This document shows, one piece after another, positions 48,410 through 59,639 of a DNA stretch of 64,000 nucleotides (position 1 is its first letter; each line of letters starts with the position of its first letter). The position numbers and the translations under genes were made by a program. The notes under the pieces were generated by a model that searched no databases, was not told the origin of the DNA, and saw only the letters and a list, made by a program, of their open reading frames with translations. The stretch is from Arctopsyche grandis (lineage: Eukaryota; Arthropoda; Insecta; Trichoptera; Hydropsychidae): assembly GCF_051622035.1 (NCBI RefSeq), contig NC_135358.1:14818001-14882000 (forward strand), in the 5' to 3' direction.

Positions 48410-51400
48410 ATGGAGGTGCGCGCTTTGTTAAAGTTACGATTTTTATTACATAAAAAATTGAAAACGTATTCTCAATGCAGGAGAATAACAGGTAAGTACA
48501 TTTTATAATGTGTGCTTCAAAATTAAAACATTTCAAATAATATAAAGTTATTATCACATAGTCCCAAGTAGTATTAAAAATTGTCGTGAAAATGAGAATG
48601 TAATTATGAAATAATGTTGTATTATATTATAAATATGTATGTAACATATACATATATTGAAATATGAAAAAGTAGATACATCATTTATCGTTGTTGTTTT
48701 GTTATGTATCGATTATTCGATAAACTCTTGACATTTGATTAAAATATGAAGTTATATTTTAACAAACGCTTCAAAAGATTAGTCACAGTGAGGTCCAGGT
48801 CGTTTTGCTGCACTGTTTAACTAATAGAAAATTTTCACTTTATTTTAAAGCCGAAAGTGTAATTAGACTAAATATGAATGTCTCATCGACAGAAAAAATT
48901 TTATCGGGGACCAAATTAGCAGAGTGAGTATACATATTTTGGAATTTATATGCATTTCCAATTTACGTATTTACGTATATGAATATAAAAATATTTTAAC
49001 ATAACACAGAGAATTACAAGAAAAATTGAAGTACGATGTAAGAAATTTGCAAGATGTACATCCAAAATTTGCTCCCGGTTTAGCAATTGTACAAGTTGGT
49101 GGACGTGAGGATTCTAATGTATATATTCGGATGAAAATGAAGGCAGCAAATAACATAGGAATAAAGACAGAGTATGTTAAATTACCCAATACTACTACTG
49201 AAACAGAGGTAATCAAAATATCTATCGATACATACATACATATATGCCCTTTTATATTGCAAGAATAATTACTGAATTATTCATTTTAGTTACTTAAACG
49301 AATTAATCAATTGAATTACGATCCTAATGTTCATGGAATAATTGTTCAAATGCCGCTTGATTCAGTTAATAAAATAAATTCGAATTTAATAACAGATGCG
49401 GTCCTTCCCGAAAAAGATGTCGATGGGTAAAATTTAAACTAAATTTTTATCGTATCTCAATATGCATATCGAGCTAAAACTAATAGCATTTATTGATTAT
49501 ATAAAAAACATGATATATTTCGAGTCTGAAATATTGTGTATAATTTTCAAATTTTTGCCAGTCTACATACAATGAACGAGGGAAGAATTGCCATCAATGA
49601 TATGACTGGTTTCATTCCGTGCACGCCTAATGGATGTTTGCAGCTCATTAAAAAAACTGGAGTTAATATTGTTGGTAGTAAAGTGGTTGTAATAGGTCGC
49701 AGTAAAATTGTTGGAACACCTGTTGCTGAACTATTAAAATGGGAACATGCCACCGTTACAATTTGCCATTCTAAAACAAAAGATTTAGAAGGAGAGGTAT
49801 TGTTTTTTCATTTTAATTATGCTCCATGTAATAATATTGTTTATAATATTATGTACGATAGAATGAAATTTATAACATCGATACATTTAGGCAAAAAAAG
49901 CTGATATTCTCGTCGTGGCTATTGGGCAACCGGAGATGGTAAAAGCATCGTGGGTCAAACCAGGGGCAGTTGTTATCGATTGTGGTATCAATGCTATTTC
50001 TGGTAAACATTATTTTGAATTTAAACTTGGTAATTTAAATCAACATGTTTTGAACGAATTATAACAGCGTTGTAACATTTTTATAAGCAGTAAACAAAAC
50101 AAGCACATACGTACATGGATGCATATATTGACTATTTATTTGTACCTTGCAATAATCTTGAGTGTACATATATTATCCATGTAGTCATGTGCATCTGGTA
50201 AAACGCCTAATTTACCTTTTGTTTTGATTTTTTCTAATATTTTGAACAAGATTCAATTTTTTTTATGAATGAACTAAGAAATATAAGTAGATATTTACTA
50301 ATGCTTCTCATTGACACTTTCCAGAAATCCTAACCTAATTGATTTCACTTACAATATTGAGAACGTAGATCTTATAGCGAAAAACTGTACCAGAGACTTA
50401 GGTCTAATTATAGATTCCAAACTATCATTTAGTGAACATATTAATCGTATTGTCACTAAATCTTATAAACTCTTGGGATTTATTTGCTGAGTTGCGAAGC
50501 CCTTTAAGAAGCCCCATACTCTGATTCTGCTCTATTACAGTTTGGTTCGTAGTAATATGGAGTATGCCTCAATCCGGTCTCCGTGACGGGCCGGAATGTG
50601 AAATTATCGAAAACGCAAATATCGGAAGGCAAAGATCGAAAATCGAAAGATCTTAAGTCGAAAGATCAAAAAAAAAAGGGTGCATGGTAAACTGTACATA
50701 TTCACTTAATTTGCGCGAGCAGGATACAACAGGAACAAGAGGAACAGGCTTTTCCTTCCGTATTAATGTGCGCACGCAGAATACGGGAGGAAAAGCCTGT
50801 TCCTCTTGTGAGATTAACTTTAACGTTAATGCCCGATTCACCAAATGTACAAATCTTTTTTATCCACCAATTTGTCAAAGCAACACTTCTTTCAATAGTG
50901 CAATCGTTCGTATATGCCGTAGTTCGTATATGACGATAGCTTAGATGATTGTCCCGACCTCTTTAATGACTCTTTTAGTATTTTTAGGACAAAGGTGAAG
51001 AAAATAATCTGTGGTTGATTTGCTTCTTCACCTTCATTGTCTTTCTTTTTCTTTTTTACTTTATCTGTTTCTTTTTTTTAAATCTTGATGTTTTTGCAAT
51101 ATTACTTTTTTATATTACCATGTGGTGCTCACTGTAAATGGAATATTATATTTTTATTTGTGTTTATTATTATTTTTTGTCTCACTATACAACTTTCTTT
51201 TTATATTTTATTCTGTATGTGTGCCTATTTAAATAAAAATAAAAATAAAATAATAATAAGTAGATATTATTTATTTATAATAAGTAGATATTATAAATAA
51301 ATAATATCTATAAGTAGATATTAATAATCGTAAGAAATATATAGTAGATATTAATAATCGTAAGAAATATGAGTAGATATTTATTTATTGAGCAAACAAA

Positions 51401-54400
51401 ACATTATATACTCTACCGTTAGCCGCAGTTTTATTAAAAACAAATGAAATTTAAAAAAAAATCATTTATTTATACATTATATATTTATAATGTTACGACA
51501 AAATTTTCATGTATACATATTTCTTACATTCAATAGATCCTTCTAAGAAAACTGGAAAAAAACTAGTCGGAGACGTCGATTATTTGGCTGCGAAAGAAGT
51601 TGCCAGTTACATTACTCCAGTCCCTGGTGGTGTTGGACCAATGACTGTAACAATGTTGATGTATAACACTGTTTTGGGGGCCCAGAGAGCCTTGAAAAGA
51701 ATGACTACAAATATTTGGGATTTGAAAAGGTTGCCATTGGATATTAAAAACCCCGTTCCTAGGTATATTACATATATTAAATATTAATAATAAAAAAAAT
51801 ATACTACATATAATAAATATCAATAGTAAAAGATATATGTAATACTAAATATATATGTTTACTTATTTAGTGACATTGATATATCACGATCACAAGAACC
51901 AAAAGACATTTCTCAGCTTGGACAAGAGATAGGAATTTTACCAAATGAGATATCACTTTATGGAAATAAAAAGGCAAAGATATCTTTAAATATTATTGAT
52001 CGGTTGAATAATCAGAAAGACGGAAAATATATTGTTGTAGCAGGGTAATTATAAATTTATTCCCATATAAGGTTACGAAAAATATTTCGATATTAAAATG
52101 TGACCGATTAATTTTAGGATTACTCCTACGCCATTGGGAGAGGGTAAAAGTACCACACTGATTGGCTTAGTTCAGGCTTTGACTGCACACAAAGGTAAAA
52201 ATTCAATTGCATGTATTAGACAACCATCACAAGGACCAACATTTGGAGTGAAAGGTGGTGCTGCTGGAGGAGGATACTCTCAGGTATATCTTTAGAATAC
52301 GCACGAAGGCAAGTATATAAGTGAAAAAATTTAAATTTACAATATTTGCAACAATAAATTTAAGATAATTCCCATGGAAGATTTCAACCTTCATTTAACT
52401 GGTGATATACATGCGGTGACTGTAGCTAATAATTTGCTAGCAGCCCAGATAGATGCTAGAATTTTCCACGAATCTACTCAAAAAGATCAAGCACTCTACG
52501 ATAGGCTAGTGCCAAAAATAAATGGAAAAAGATCCTTTTCAAACATACAACTAAGAAGACTCCAACGTCTAGGTATTACAGAAACAAATCCAGATTTGCT
52601 AACAAAAGACGAAATTACTGCATTTTCGAGACTAGACATTGATCCGAATAATGTTACATGGACAAGAGGTTAATATCTACTTTATTATTATTTCCATATC
52701 CATTATATGAGCTGTTATATTCGAAAGCGGCATAAGTCCACTTTTCTTCATTTCGAGAAATATTTCGCAAAACATTAAATATAATGTTTGTGACACGTTT
52801 GTTCTGCTTTTCCGAGAACTTGGACATATCGAAGTTAAAGAAGTGATAATAATTTGTGAATTAAGTCAAACAGAAATGGCGTCGGAACTGAAAATTGGAC
52901 TTCCGCCACTTTCAAATATAATGGCTCATATGCATAATTATTTATAGAATTTGTATTTTTTAGTGATGGACTTGAACGATAGGTATTTGAGGAAAATAAC
53001 AATAGGCCAATCGGTGACTGAAAAAGGTTTTACTAGAGAAACTTCATTTGCCATATCGGTTGCTAGTGAAATTATGGCAATATTGGCACTCTCTGTTGAT
53101 TTAAAAGATATGAAGCGAAGACTAGCATCCATGGTAGTAGCATTTGATAAAAAAGGAAATCCAGTAACAGCAGATGATATGGTAATTTTTTTATATAGCA
53201 TTTCATAGGTTAAAATTACTCATAAAACTGATCAATCAGACGTGGTTAACCGACATAACTAGTACTTGGGCCACTATAACACCATAAATCGTATGTAAAA
53301 CATAAAATAAATATTTCTGTTTAATATATGTATGTACATACATATATGTATGTATGTATATTTCATAGTTAACACATTTTTGTGGAATTAAGAATGGCTT
53401 TTTTATTTTGGTATACCTTTCATTTATATGGATAACTTGTGGATTGAATATATTTAGTTTTCAAAAGTATGCCCATAAATGTGAAACTTTTGAATCATTG
53501 TCATAGGGTGCAACTGGTGCAATGACGGTTCTTTTAAAAGATGCTATTGAACCAACTCTCATGCAAACCTTAGAGGGCACCCCAGTTCTAGTTCACGCTG
53601 GACCGTTTGCTAATATCGCTCATGGATGTTCATCTATTGTGGCCGATAAAATTGCATTGAAACTAGTGAAGGAAGATGGATATGTTGCAACTGAAGCTGG
53701 CTTTGGCTCTGATATAGGTATAAATCTACTCAATATAACCAAATATTTTGACCAAAATTTTCGATATAAATCATTATACACGTGTATTTACATATATAAA
53801 AAATGCTGCAATTTAAATACTTATTTACAAGGTATGGAAAAATTCTTCAACATAAAATGCCGATCGAGTGGTAATGTGCCCAACTGTGTGGTCTTGGTTT
53901 GTACGATACGAGCCCTCAAAATGCATGGTGGAGGTCCAGCTGTAACTGCTGGGGCTCCGTTGCACTCGGATTATACTCAAGAAAACATAGGTCTGCTGGA
54001 AAAGGGTTTGTGTAATCTGAAAAAGCACATTGAAAATGGAATAGTGCACAACATTCCCGTTGTGGTCGCTATTAACAAACATATGTAAGTTAGTGTTATA
54101 TTTTTAAACACATTATTGATTGATTTAATGGTTTAATTTACATATATTAATTTTAGGAATGATTCAAAAGCCGAGATTGAAATGGTGAGATCATTTTCAA
54201 TGAATAATGGAGCATTTGGAGCCGTGTTGTGTGATCATTGGAGCAAAGGTGGAGCAGGTGCAATCGAATTGGCTGATACAGTTATCAATGCTTGTCAAGA
54301 GCAATCAGAATTTAAATTTTTATATCCTTTGAATACATCAATTGAAGAAAAAATATTGCTAATTGCCAAACAAATGTACGGTGCTGGTAATGTAACATTT

Positions 54401-54774
54401 ACAGAAAACGTTTTGAAAACAATTAAAGAATATAAGAAACAGGCGAGTATTTCACACGTACATTCGTTTAGTTTTTGTACTTATACTGAAATGTTTTTTT
54501 ATTGAAGCTTTATTTTTTTTAAATCTAATAGGGATACGATAATTTACCAATTTGTATGGCTAAAACTTCAATGTCTCTCACGGGAGATGCTGCAGTCAAA
54601 GGAGCTCCTACAAACTTTATTTTGCAAATAAACGATATATTTTTATCAGCTGGAGCTGGATTTATTGTTCCTATGGTAGGCGATATATCTAAAATGCCTG
54701 GATTACCCACAAGACCAAGCATATATGATATCGATTTCAATATTGAAACTCAGCAGATAGAAGGATTGTACTAA
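48410..54774 (+). CDS. pug: C1-tetrahydrofolate synthase (MTHFD1-type, trifunctional)
   Basis: It interconverts one-carbon folates: methylene-THF dehydrogenase and methenyl-THF cyclohydrolase in the N-terminal third, then ATP-dependent formyl-THF synthetase. Exons: 48410-48491, 48851-48923, 49010-49208, 49290-49426, 49562-49796, 49891-50002, 51537-51762, 51871-52044, 52118-52283, 52365-52668, 52964-53181, 53507-53717, 53832-54084, 54157-54442 and 54532-54774. Total 2919 nt, 972 residues. Seen: catalytic [13 protein letters not shown]-site [17 protein letters not shown], the synthetase P-loop [32 protein letters not shown] and the C-terminus [15 protein letters not shown]. The first 35 residues are Arg/Lys/Leu-rich without acids until residue 29, like a mitochondrial leader. 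A second in-frame ATG at 48874 would give 937 residues, matching cytosolic MTHFD1. The intron after 54442 starts GC, not GT. Confidence 0.95.
50323..51250 (+). pseudogene. Jockey-like LINE 3' fragment
   Basis: The frame reads [20 protein letters not shown], then KSYKLLGFI and [11 protein letters not shown], the segment after the reverse transcriptase fingers and palm in jockey-clade LINEs. It resumes at 50816 with [20 protein letters not shown] and ends in a T-rich 3' UTR and an (AAAAT)n tail (51230-51250). One in-frame stop and a foreign insertion interrupt it. It sits in pug intron 6. Confidence 0.75.
50584..50815. mobile_element. Hairpin insertion within the LINE
   Basis: It splits the LINE reading at about 50583/50816. 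The right half is an inverted repeat: ACAAGAGGAACAGGCTTTTC (50733) against GGAAAAGCCTGTTCCTCTTG (50789). The left 140 bp matches 22045-22190. No coding content. Confidence 0.6.
51251..51395. repeat. AT-rich short direct repeats
   Basis: Repeats of AAGTAGATATTA and AATAATCGTAAGAAATAT follow the LINE tail. AAGAAATATAAGTAGATATT also precedes the LINE at 50277, so this may be an expanded target-site duplication. Confidence 0.5.
52705..52932. mobile_element. MITE in pug intron 10
   Basis: The ends pair as ATGAGCTGTTATATTCGAAA on the left and ATGAGCCATTATATTTGAAA in reverse complement from the right. About 34 bp of arm continues into GCGGCATAAGTCCA/GTGGCGGAAGTCCA. Non-coding, 228 bp. Confidence 0.65.
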
Positions 54775-54917
54775 GTTTCCATTAGGTGTTAATGTTTTAT
54801 ATTTAAAATATTATTTTACTCTTGTTTATAAATATATTTTTATACGTAAGTATATTGGAAATCAATATGTATATGTGGAAAAGGAAAAATAATACTGTAT
54901 TGAAATATTTTGTTCTA

Positions 54918-54934
54918 AATAAATTCAATTTATT
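54918..54934. terminator. Palindromic poly(A) signals for pug and Mettl15
   Basis: AATAAATTCAATTTATT gives AATAAA on the plus strand (54918-54923) and on the minus strand (54934-54929). It lies 144 bp past the pug stop and about 90 bp past the Mettl15 stop, so both convergent genes could use it. Confidence 0.55.
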
Positions 54935-55024
54935 CTGTACTATTTTTATAAACGCATGGGCAAAAAAAAATGTAGTATTTCTTTACCATCAACAATTTTA
55001 GCAAATTACATATATAAAATAACA

Positions 55025-56116
55025 CTATTTTATTTTAACTGCGGCTCTTAATCTGGCTGACCGAGAGCGTGGATTGTCTTTAACCTCTCCGTCAGATGGC
55101 ACAATAACATGTTTTGTTAAAGAATGCCAACATTTGTGTATAAACGTCTCGGCAAATTCCTTTTGATAAACCATTGAATAATCACAGTATTTGAGGGGAA
55201 GTGCGTTAGCGACGTTTCCAGTGATGTGTCCAGTAATGTGCCTCTTTACAATGGTATCTTCAAGTGAGTGAAAAGCTATTGTGATCAGTCGTCCGCCAAT
55301 TTTAAGATATTGACTAGCAATATGCATCCCTTGGTTAATTTCGTTGAGTTCGTCATTGACAAATATTCTCAAAGCTTGAAATATCTTAGTAGCGTTGTGT
55401 GCAGGTCTATTCAGCATGTCAAATCTTACTTCGTCCTCACAAATACTATCAACCAATTCACACAACTCTTTAGTAGTGTTTAAGTTTCTGAATAGGTACC
55501 TTGACTCAATTATGGCTCTAGCAATTTTTTTGTAGTTTTTTTCCTCTCCATATATTTTAAAAATTCTTCCAAGATCATCCTCTGTTCCTCTGGCTAATAT
55601 GTCCCTAGCAGTAAATGAGTCTGGAAATCTGTCCCCATCCATTCTCATGTCTAACGGTCCGTCTTTACTTACTGAAAATCCTCTATTTGCTGTGTCGAAT
55701 TGCATAGATGAACAACCAAAATCAAACAATATACCATCTATTGTATTTTGATAGATTTTTTTGGACCGCAGCAAATCAGGCAATTCAGAAAATTTTCCCA
55801 ACAAAGGTATTATTTTGTTGGGATAACTTTCAGCCATTTCAATAGCTCTCTCATGGCTCACTTGATCTCGGTCTAAAGCTATAATAGTAACATCATAATT
55901 TTCATCCAAAATAGATTGCGTATGTCCACCAGCCCCGAAGGTCATGTCTATGATTGTTTGTTTGTTTTGTGGTTTTAAATACTTGATAACTTCATGTACC
56001 ATCACTGGTACATGTAATGGTCTCTCATCAACTTGCACTTGGGTCGACAGGTATCTGCGAATTCGACTATAAGAGAATAAACGATTTTGCTTATTCATAA
56101 ATTTAAAAATATGCAT
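55025..56116 (-). CDS. Mettl15: METTL15, mitochondrial 12S rRNA N4-methylcytidine methyltransferase
   Basis: It belongs to the RsmH/MraW family; the animal mitochondrial member methylates a cytidine in the small-subunit rRNA. The coding region is one exon of 363 residues. Motifs in order: HVPVM (~35), SAM-binding DMTFGAGGHT (~57), LFDFGCSSMQFD (~131), RGFSVSKDGPLDMRMD, FQALRIFVNDEL, IAFHSLEDTIVKRH (~292) and the C-terminal NPRSRSARLRA. The N-terminus (MNKQNRLFSYSRIRRYLSTQ from Met7) is Arg-rich without acids, fitting a mitochondrial presequence. Its ATG lies 12 bases after the Uqcc2 stop and in the same frame, so the two probably share a transcript. Confidence 0.92.
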   Translation of the reverse strand: MHIFKFMNKQNRLFSYSRIRRYLSTQVQVDERPLHVPVMVHEVIKYLKPQNKQTIIDMTFGAGGHTQSILDENYDVTIIALDRDQVSHERAIEMAESYPNKIIPLLGKFSELPDLLRSKKIYQNTIDGILFDFGCSSMQFDTANRGFSVSKDGPLDMRMDGDRFPDSFTARDILARGTEDDLGRIFKIYGEEKNYKKIARAIIESRYLFRNLNTTKELCELVDSICEDEVRFDMLNRPAHNATKIFQALRIFVNDELNEINQGMHIASQYLKIGGRLITIAFHSLEDTIVKRHITGHITGNVANALPLKYCDYSMVYQKEFAETFIHKCWHSLTKHVIVPSDGEVKDNPRSRSARLRAAVKIK

Positions 56117-56128
56117 GATGAAATTATT

Positions 56129-56867
56129 TTAGTCTCTATTGAATAGTTTTGATATCAATCCTCTATCGTCTTTTTTCAGGTATTCTAGCGATTCATTAGA
56201 AAGTAATAATTTGCACTCTTCAGCTGTCAGACCGGTGGATGAATACGGTTTGTTTCTTTTGTATGTATTTGCGTAAGAATTATCGGAGAGATTCTTTAAA
56301 GATTTATATTGCTGATCACAATATTTAGGATCGCCGTTGAATTGTTCAGAATTGAACGCAATCTTCACACACTCTCTTATACGTTCACCGATGTCCCTGA
56401 AAATAAATACCATATAAATTTATATAGTATATACATTTATTATTTATATAACTTCGGTTAATTGCGAATGTATATACAATGATATTAAAAATATCAATAT
56501 TACATGTGATACACATATTTATTTACACTTTTTTATATGATAATCTCAAGGGAGTACAGAATGATTTTAAAATCACCTTCCTAAAATGCAACTATTATTC
56601 AGTACATAGCTGTGTAATTTTACACTCTCAAAATTTAACTAAACGAATACAAATATGTATAGCTTTATAAAAAAATATGTGAATACCGAAGGTTAAATGA
56701 TTTTTAAAGTATCTTACTATATTAGATATATGTATTCACAGTTTACAGCTTTCATATATTCAACGATATTGTATTTGATAGGTTATGTACCTTCCAGATT
56801 TAGTAGGTTCGAGTGGCCACCGCTCCAACAAGCGCATGAAATCTCTGTAGCGGGAAGCGCTGTTCAT
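56129..56867 (-). CDS. Uqcc2: UQCC2 (Cbp6/MNF1), complex III assembly factor
   Basis: A small mitochondrial protein that works with UQCC1 in cytochrome b synthesis and early complex III assembly. Two exons, 56867-56791 and 56396-56129, join in phase 2 and give 114 residues (human 126). The N-terminus MNSASRYRDFMRLLERWPLE and the following GRDIGERIRE match the family pattern SRYRRF...WPV...KRGRDLG. Later TGLTAEECKLLLSNESLEYL corresponds to the human [20 protein letters not shown]. Exon 1 is too short to be seen without splicing logic. The stop TAA is followed by only four codons before the Mettl15 ATG in the same frame. Confidence 0.88.
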
Positions 56868-57065
56868 TGCAACACCAGCTACTTTATTCAACCACTTTCA
56901 TCCACTTGACTGCAGCTAGTTGTGCAACTGGAAGCCGCAATTGACGGCTACAATCCGCACGCGCCGCACCTGTCAACTCGACCTTCTCACTACATATTAC
57001 ATATGTACTATTTTAGTCCATTCAATTTTCTATAATCCCAAAACGATCAACACCATGAGAAAACT

Positions 57066-57170
57066 GGTTGACCGAGTTTAGGGTGTGACCAGTTTTAGGG
57101 TGTGACCAGTTTTAGGGTGTGACCAGTTTTAGGGTGTGACCAGTTTTCTCGTGACCAGTTTTAGTGTGAC
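57066..57170. repeat. Tandem repeat GTGTGACCAGTTTTAGG
   Basis: About four units of period near 19 bp, then degenerate ones (CGTGACCAGTTTTAGTGTGA). Upstream of Uqcc2; no function seen. Confidence 0.85.
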
Positions 57171-57339
57171 GGGTGATCACGTGTGACCGATCTAGAGCGA
57201 CTGGTTCACATTTGACTAGTTATCACCGAACCTTACTAAACATCTAAGCAGGGAACCGAACCGACATTTTATTTCGGTTCAGTAAAATTAATATGTTAAA
57301 ATTATACTTTGGGAATGATACTGGAATGTATATCATATT

Positions 57340-57580
57340 GTTGCGTAGGGGTGGGTGGAGGATCCAAGTAAAAAAAGGGGGTATATTATTAAGGGTGTGG
57401 CGGCTCGCTTATACGACATGGTCGAGTTTGGTTGCCTTCCTGCGAGTGGGGACCAACCCGGCTGGGTTCGGAGAGCCGCTACTCACTCTGTCTTCAGCTG
57501 TCATATAATAAACACGTGCATTAACATGCCAGTCGTCTCATTCGTTCATCCTCCATAAGGGTATATATATTTATTGATGA
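57340..57580 (+). repeat. LTR-like dispersed repeat, longest copy
   Basis: It starts TGTTGCGTAGGGGTGGGTGG and includes the CGACATGGTCGAGTTTGG block, an ATAATAAAC signal and CATGCCAGTCGTCTCATTCG. Related copies lie at 16677-16840 (minus), 59640-59835 and, shortened, 13709-13795. I suspect an LTR fossil but see no internal region. Confidence 0.45.
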
Positions 57581-58215
57581 TTAAGGTCTAGAAATTTGAA
57601 GAAATCGATTTTTTTTCTTTTTTTTTTTTTCATCATTTTCGGAGATATAGCTGCTTTAGTGACGTGGAATTTGAGCAGCACGTAAGTTAACCCGAAACTT
57701 TAAACGCGTTTTTTTCGAAACTACTTTTTTCGAGACGGTTGACATGATATCTCAAGTTCTACTAGACCAATTTACTTGAAATTTGGTGTGAGCCTTCTCT
57801 ATACATTCCTCTATCGCATGAACTAGAACTATGACAAATTCCAATTTTTACTATTTTTAAAAAATTCGGAAAAGTCAAAAAAACTGGTAAAAAAAATTTT
57901 GTTTGACTTTTCCGTAGTTCATGCCATAGCAGCATTTGTTTGGATTAAGAATTAATTTGCTTTTTTGATTTTGGAATACTAGGAGGGTTGGAATCGTGTC
58001 AACCAGGGCGCACCATTTTTCGAGACGCCTCACTTCATCAGCCTGTAACTTTTTGAATTTTGAATTTTTTCCTTTGATTTTTTTTTCTATGTATTCTTCA
58101 AACAGTAATAAATATTTGGTAAAATAATGGCTGCTAAAAATATTTTTTGTTTTTTTTTTATTGCACCTGAAAAAATACCTAAAATTCATGCCTCTAGACT
58201 AGAATACCCCCTTAA
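57581..58215. repeat. Unclassified T-rich repeat
   Basis: The ends TTAAGGTCTAGAAA and, in reverse complement, TTAAGGGGGTATTCTAGTCT are loosely similar, and TTAA lies at both edges. The interior is T-rich with no coding content. It may be a DNA transposon remnant. Confidence 0.35.
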
Positions 58216-58439
58216 GGAGATACACGCACTTGCAGTGCTCCGTCCAGAATGTCTTGAAGTACCGCCTTATAAGGGGCAGGTCTCTCAGGACATCTTCGAC
58301 GTCTGATTTGTTTACCTATTGTTATGGTCACGTACTCGGGTATGTACATTCGGTCCCACGGTACCAAGGTAGCGTTCACTTCTGAGAAGGGACCGATAAC
58401 GGCCAACTCGGTCGCCATTGTTTAGCCTACATGCACTTA

Positions 58440-59580
58440 GTAATCCTTGAAACTATGGGGACTGATCTAGTTGTGAAGGTGTTCTTCACCACCAGTCCAC
58501 CATGGGTTTGTAGGAATCTCGTCACCGCAATTGAAACATCTATTCCGACGGAGGATATATTTCTCACGCTCAACCATTGACGTCATCTCGAGTCGAGACC
58601 ACAGTCAACATCAGTCAACAACCAGCAGCAGACCATGCTACACCAACAACCAGTCAGCTAGAAGCAGCCGACCAGCAAAAGAGCCAGACTCACTCAACCT
58701 GCAACAACCAAAATGGAAGAACCGCTCCAGAACTCAGCCGAATCCAGCCGCTTCGAGAACTTCTAGAACTCAGCCGATTCCAGTCACTTAGAGGACATCC
58801 AGAACATACCCGCTTCAACAACATATTTATACACTTGTATACCCAAACTAAACAATAAAAATAAATTATTCAAACAAACACAACAGTGTTTCGTTAGGCT
58901 GGGATAGGGTCAACACTTCCTACCCCCGCCTACAGGTTTATAGACGAGTTCGTATGTGTTTAAGTTTGTAAATACTGTTGTTTGTTTGGATAAAGTATTT
59001 ATTTATAATAATGTATACAAGTTTATAATTATGTAGTAGTTATGAAAAGCAGCTAAGTGTTGCTGGCTCGGCATTCAGCTATGTTCAGATGGTCTCTGGA
59101 TAGTGTAGTGGCAGTTGGTCAGAAGCTGGATGTCGACTGGTTGTTGGTGTAGCATGGTCTGATCCTGGCTGTTCACTCGTGGCGGCTGTTGTAGTTTGAC
59201 TAAAGTTTATCCTGCCCAGACTCCCTTTTATAGTGCTTTTGGCCGGATGCGAGCCGGCCAGATGTTGGACACCTGCATTTGCATGTGTGAGTCGCCAACG
59301 GATGTCTACATCCCGTCGGCGGGGTGCACATGTCCAGTATGGTGTGCACGTGATCTCGCGCCGTGAATTTGTGTGTGTCCCATGTGATGTGCACGTGTCC
59401 AGCGCGAGGTCGTTTTTGATATCACGTGTTCGGACACGCGCCGTCTATGCTTCTTGCAAGGATGTCTAGGGGTAAAGATTTGTCGGTCGAGTTTCGGTAG
59501 GTTTTCGCTATTTATTTCTTATTATTTTTAATAAGTTAGTTTTGATTGTTAGTGAATTGGGATTCCCCACAAAACCAATT
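58440..59580. mobile_element. Inverted pair of LTR-like sequences (fossil)
   Basis: Read on the minus strand, 59580-58960 looks like an LTR: a TGTGGGGAATCCC start, a TATA box in CTATAAAAGGGAGTC near 59230, and AATAAATAC near 58995. A plus-strand copy of its second half occupies about 58620-58890; CAGACCATGCTACACCAACA is shared. The two meet around CTACCCCCGCCTACAGG (58919). No gag or pol is recognised. The pair looks old and incomplete. Confidence 0.5.
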
Positions 59581-59639
59581 ATAACGGTCGCACAGTGTCA
59601 GAGATGCGCCTCGGCTTAATCCGATTGCACTTAACCGGC

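Noticed and set aside
58212-58418. 68-codon minus-strand frame
   Set aside because: Too short and unrecognised; next to LTR-like repeats, so possibly a fossil internal fragment, but unsupported.
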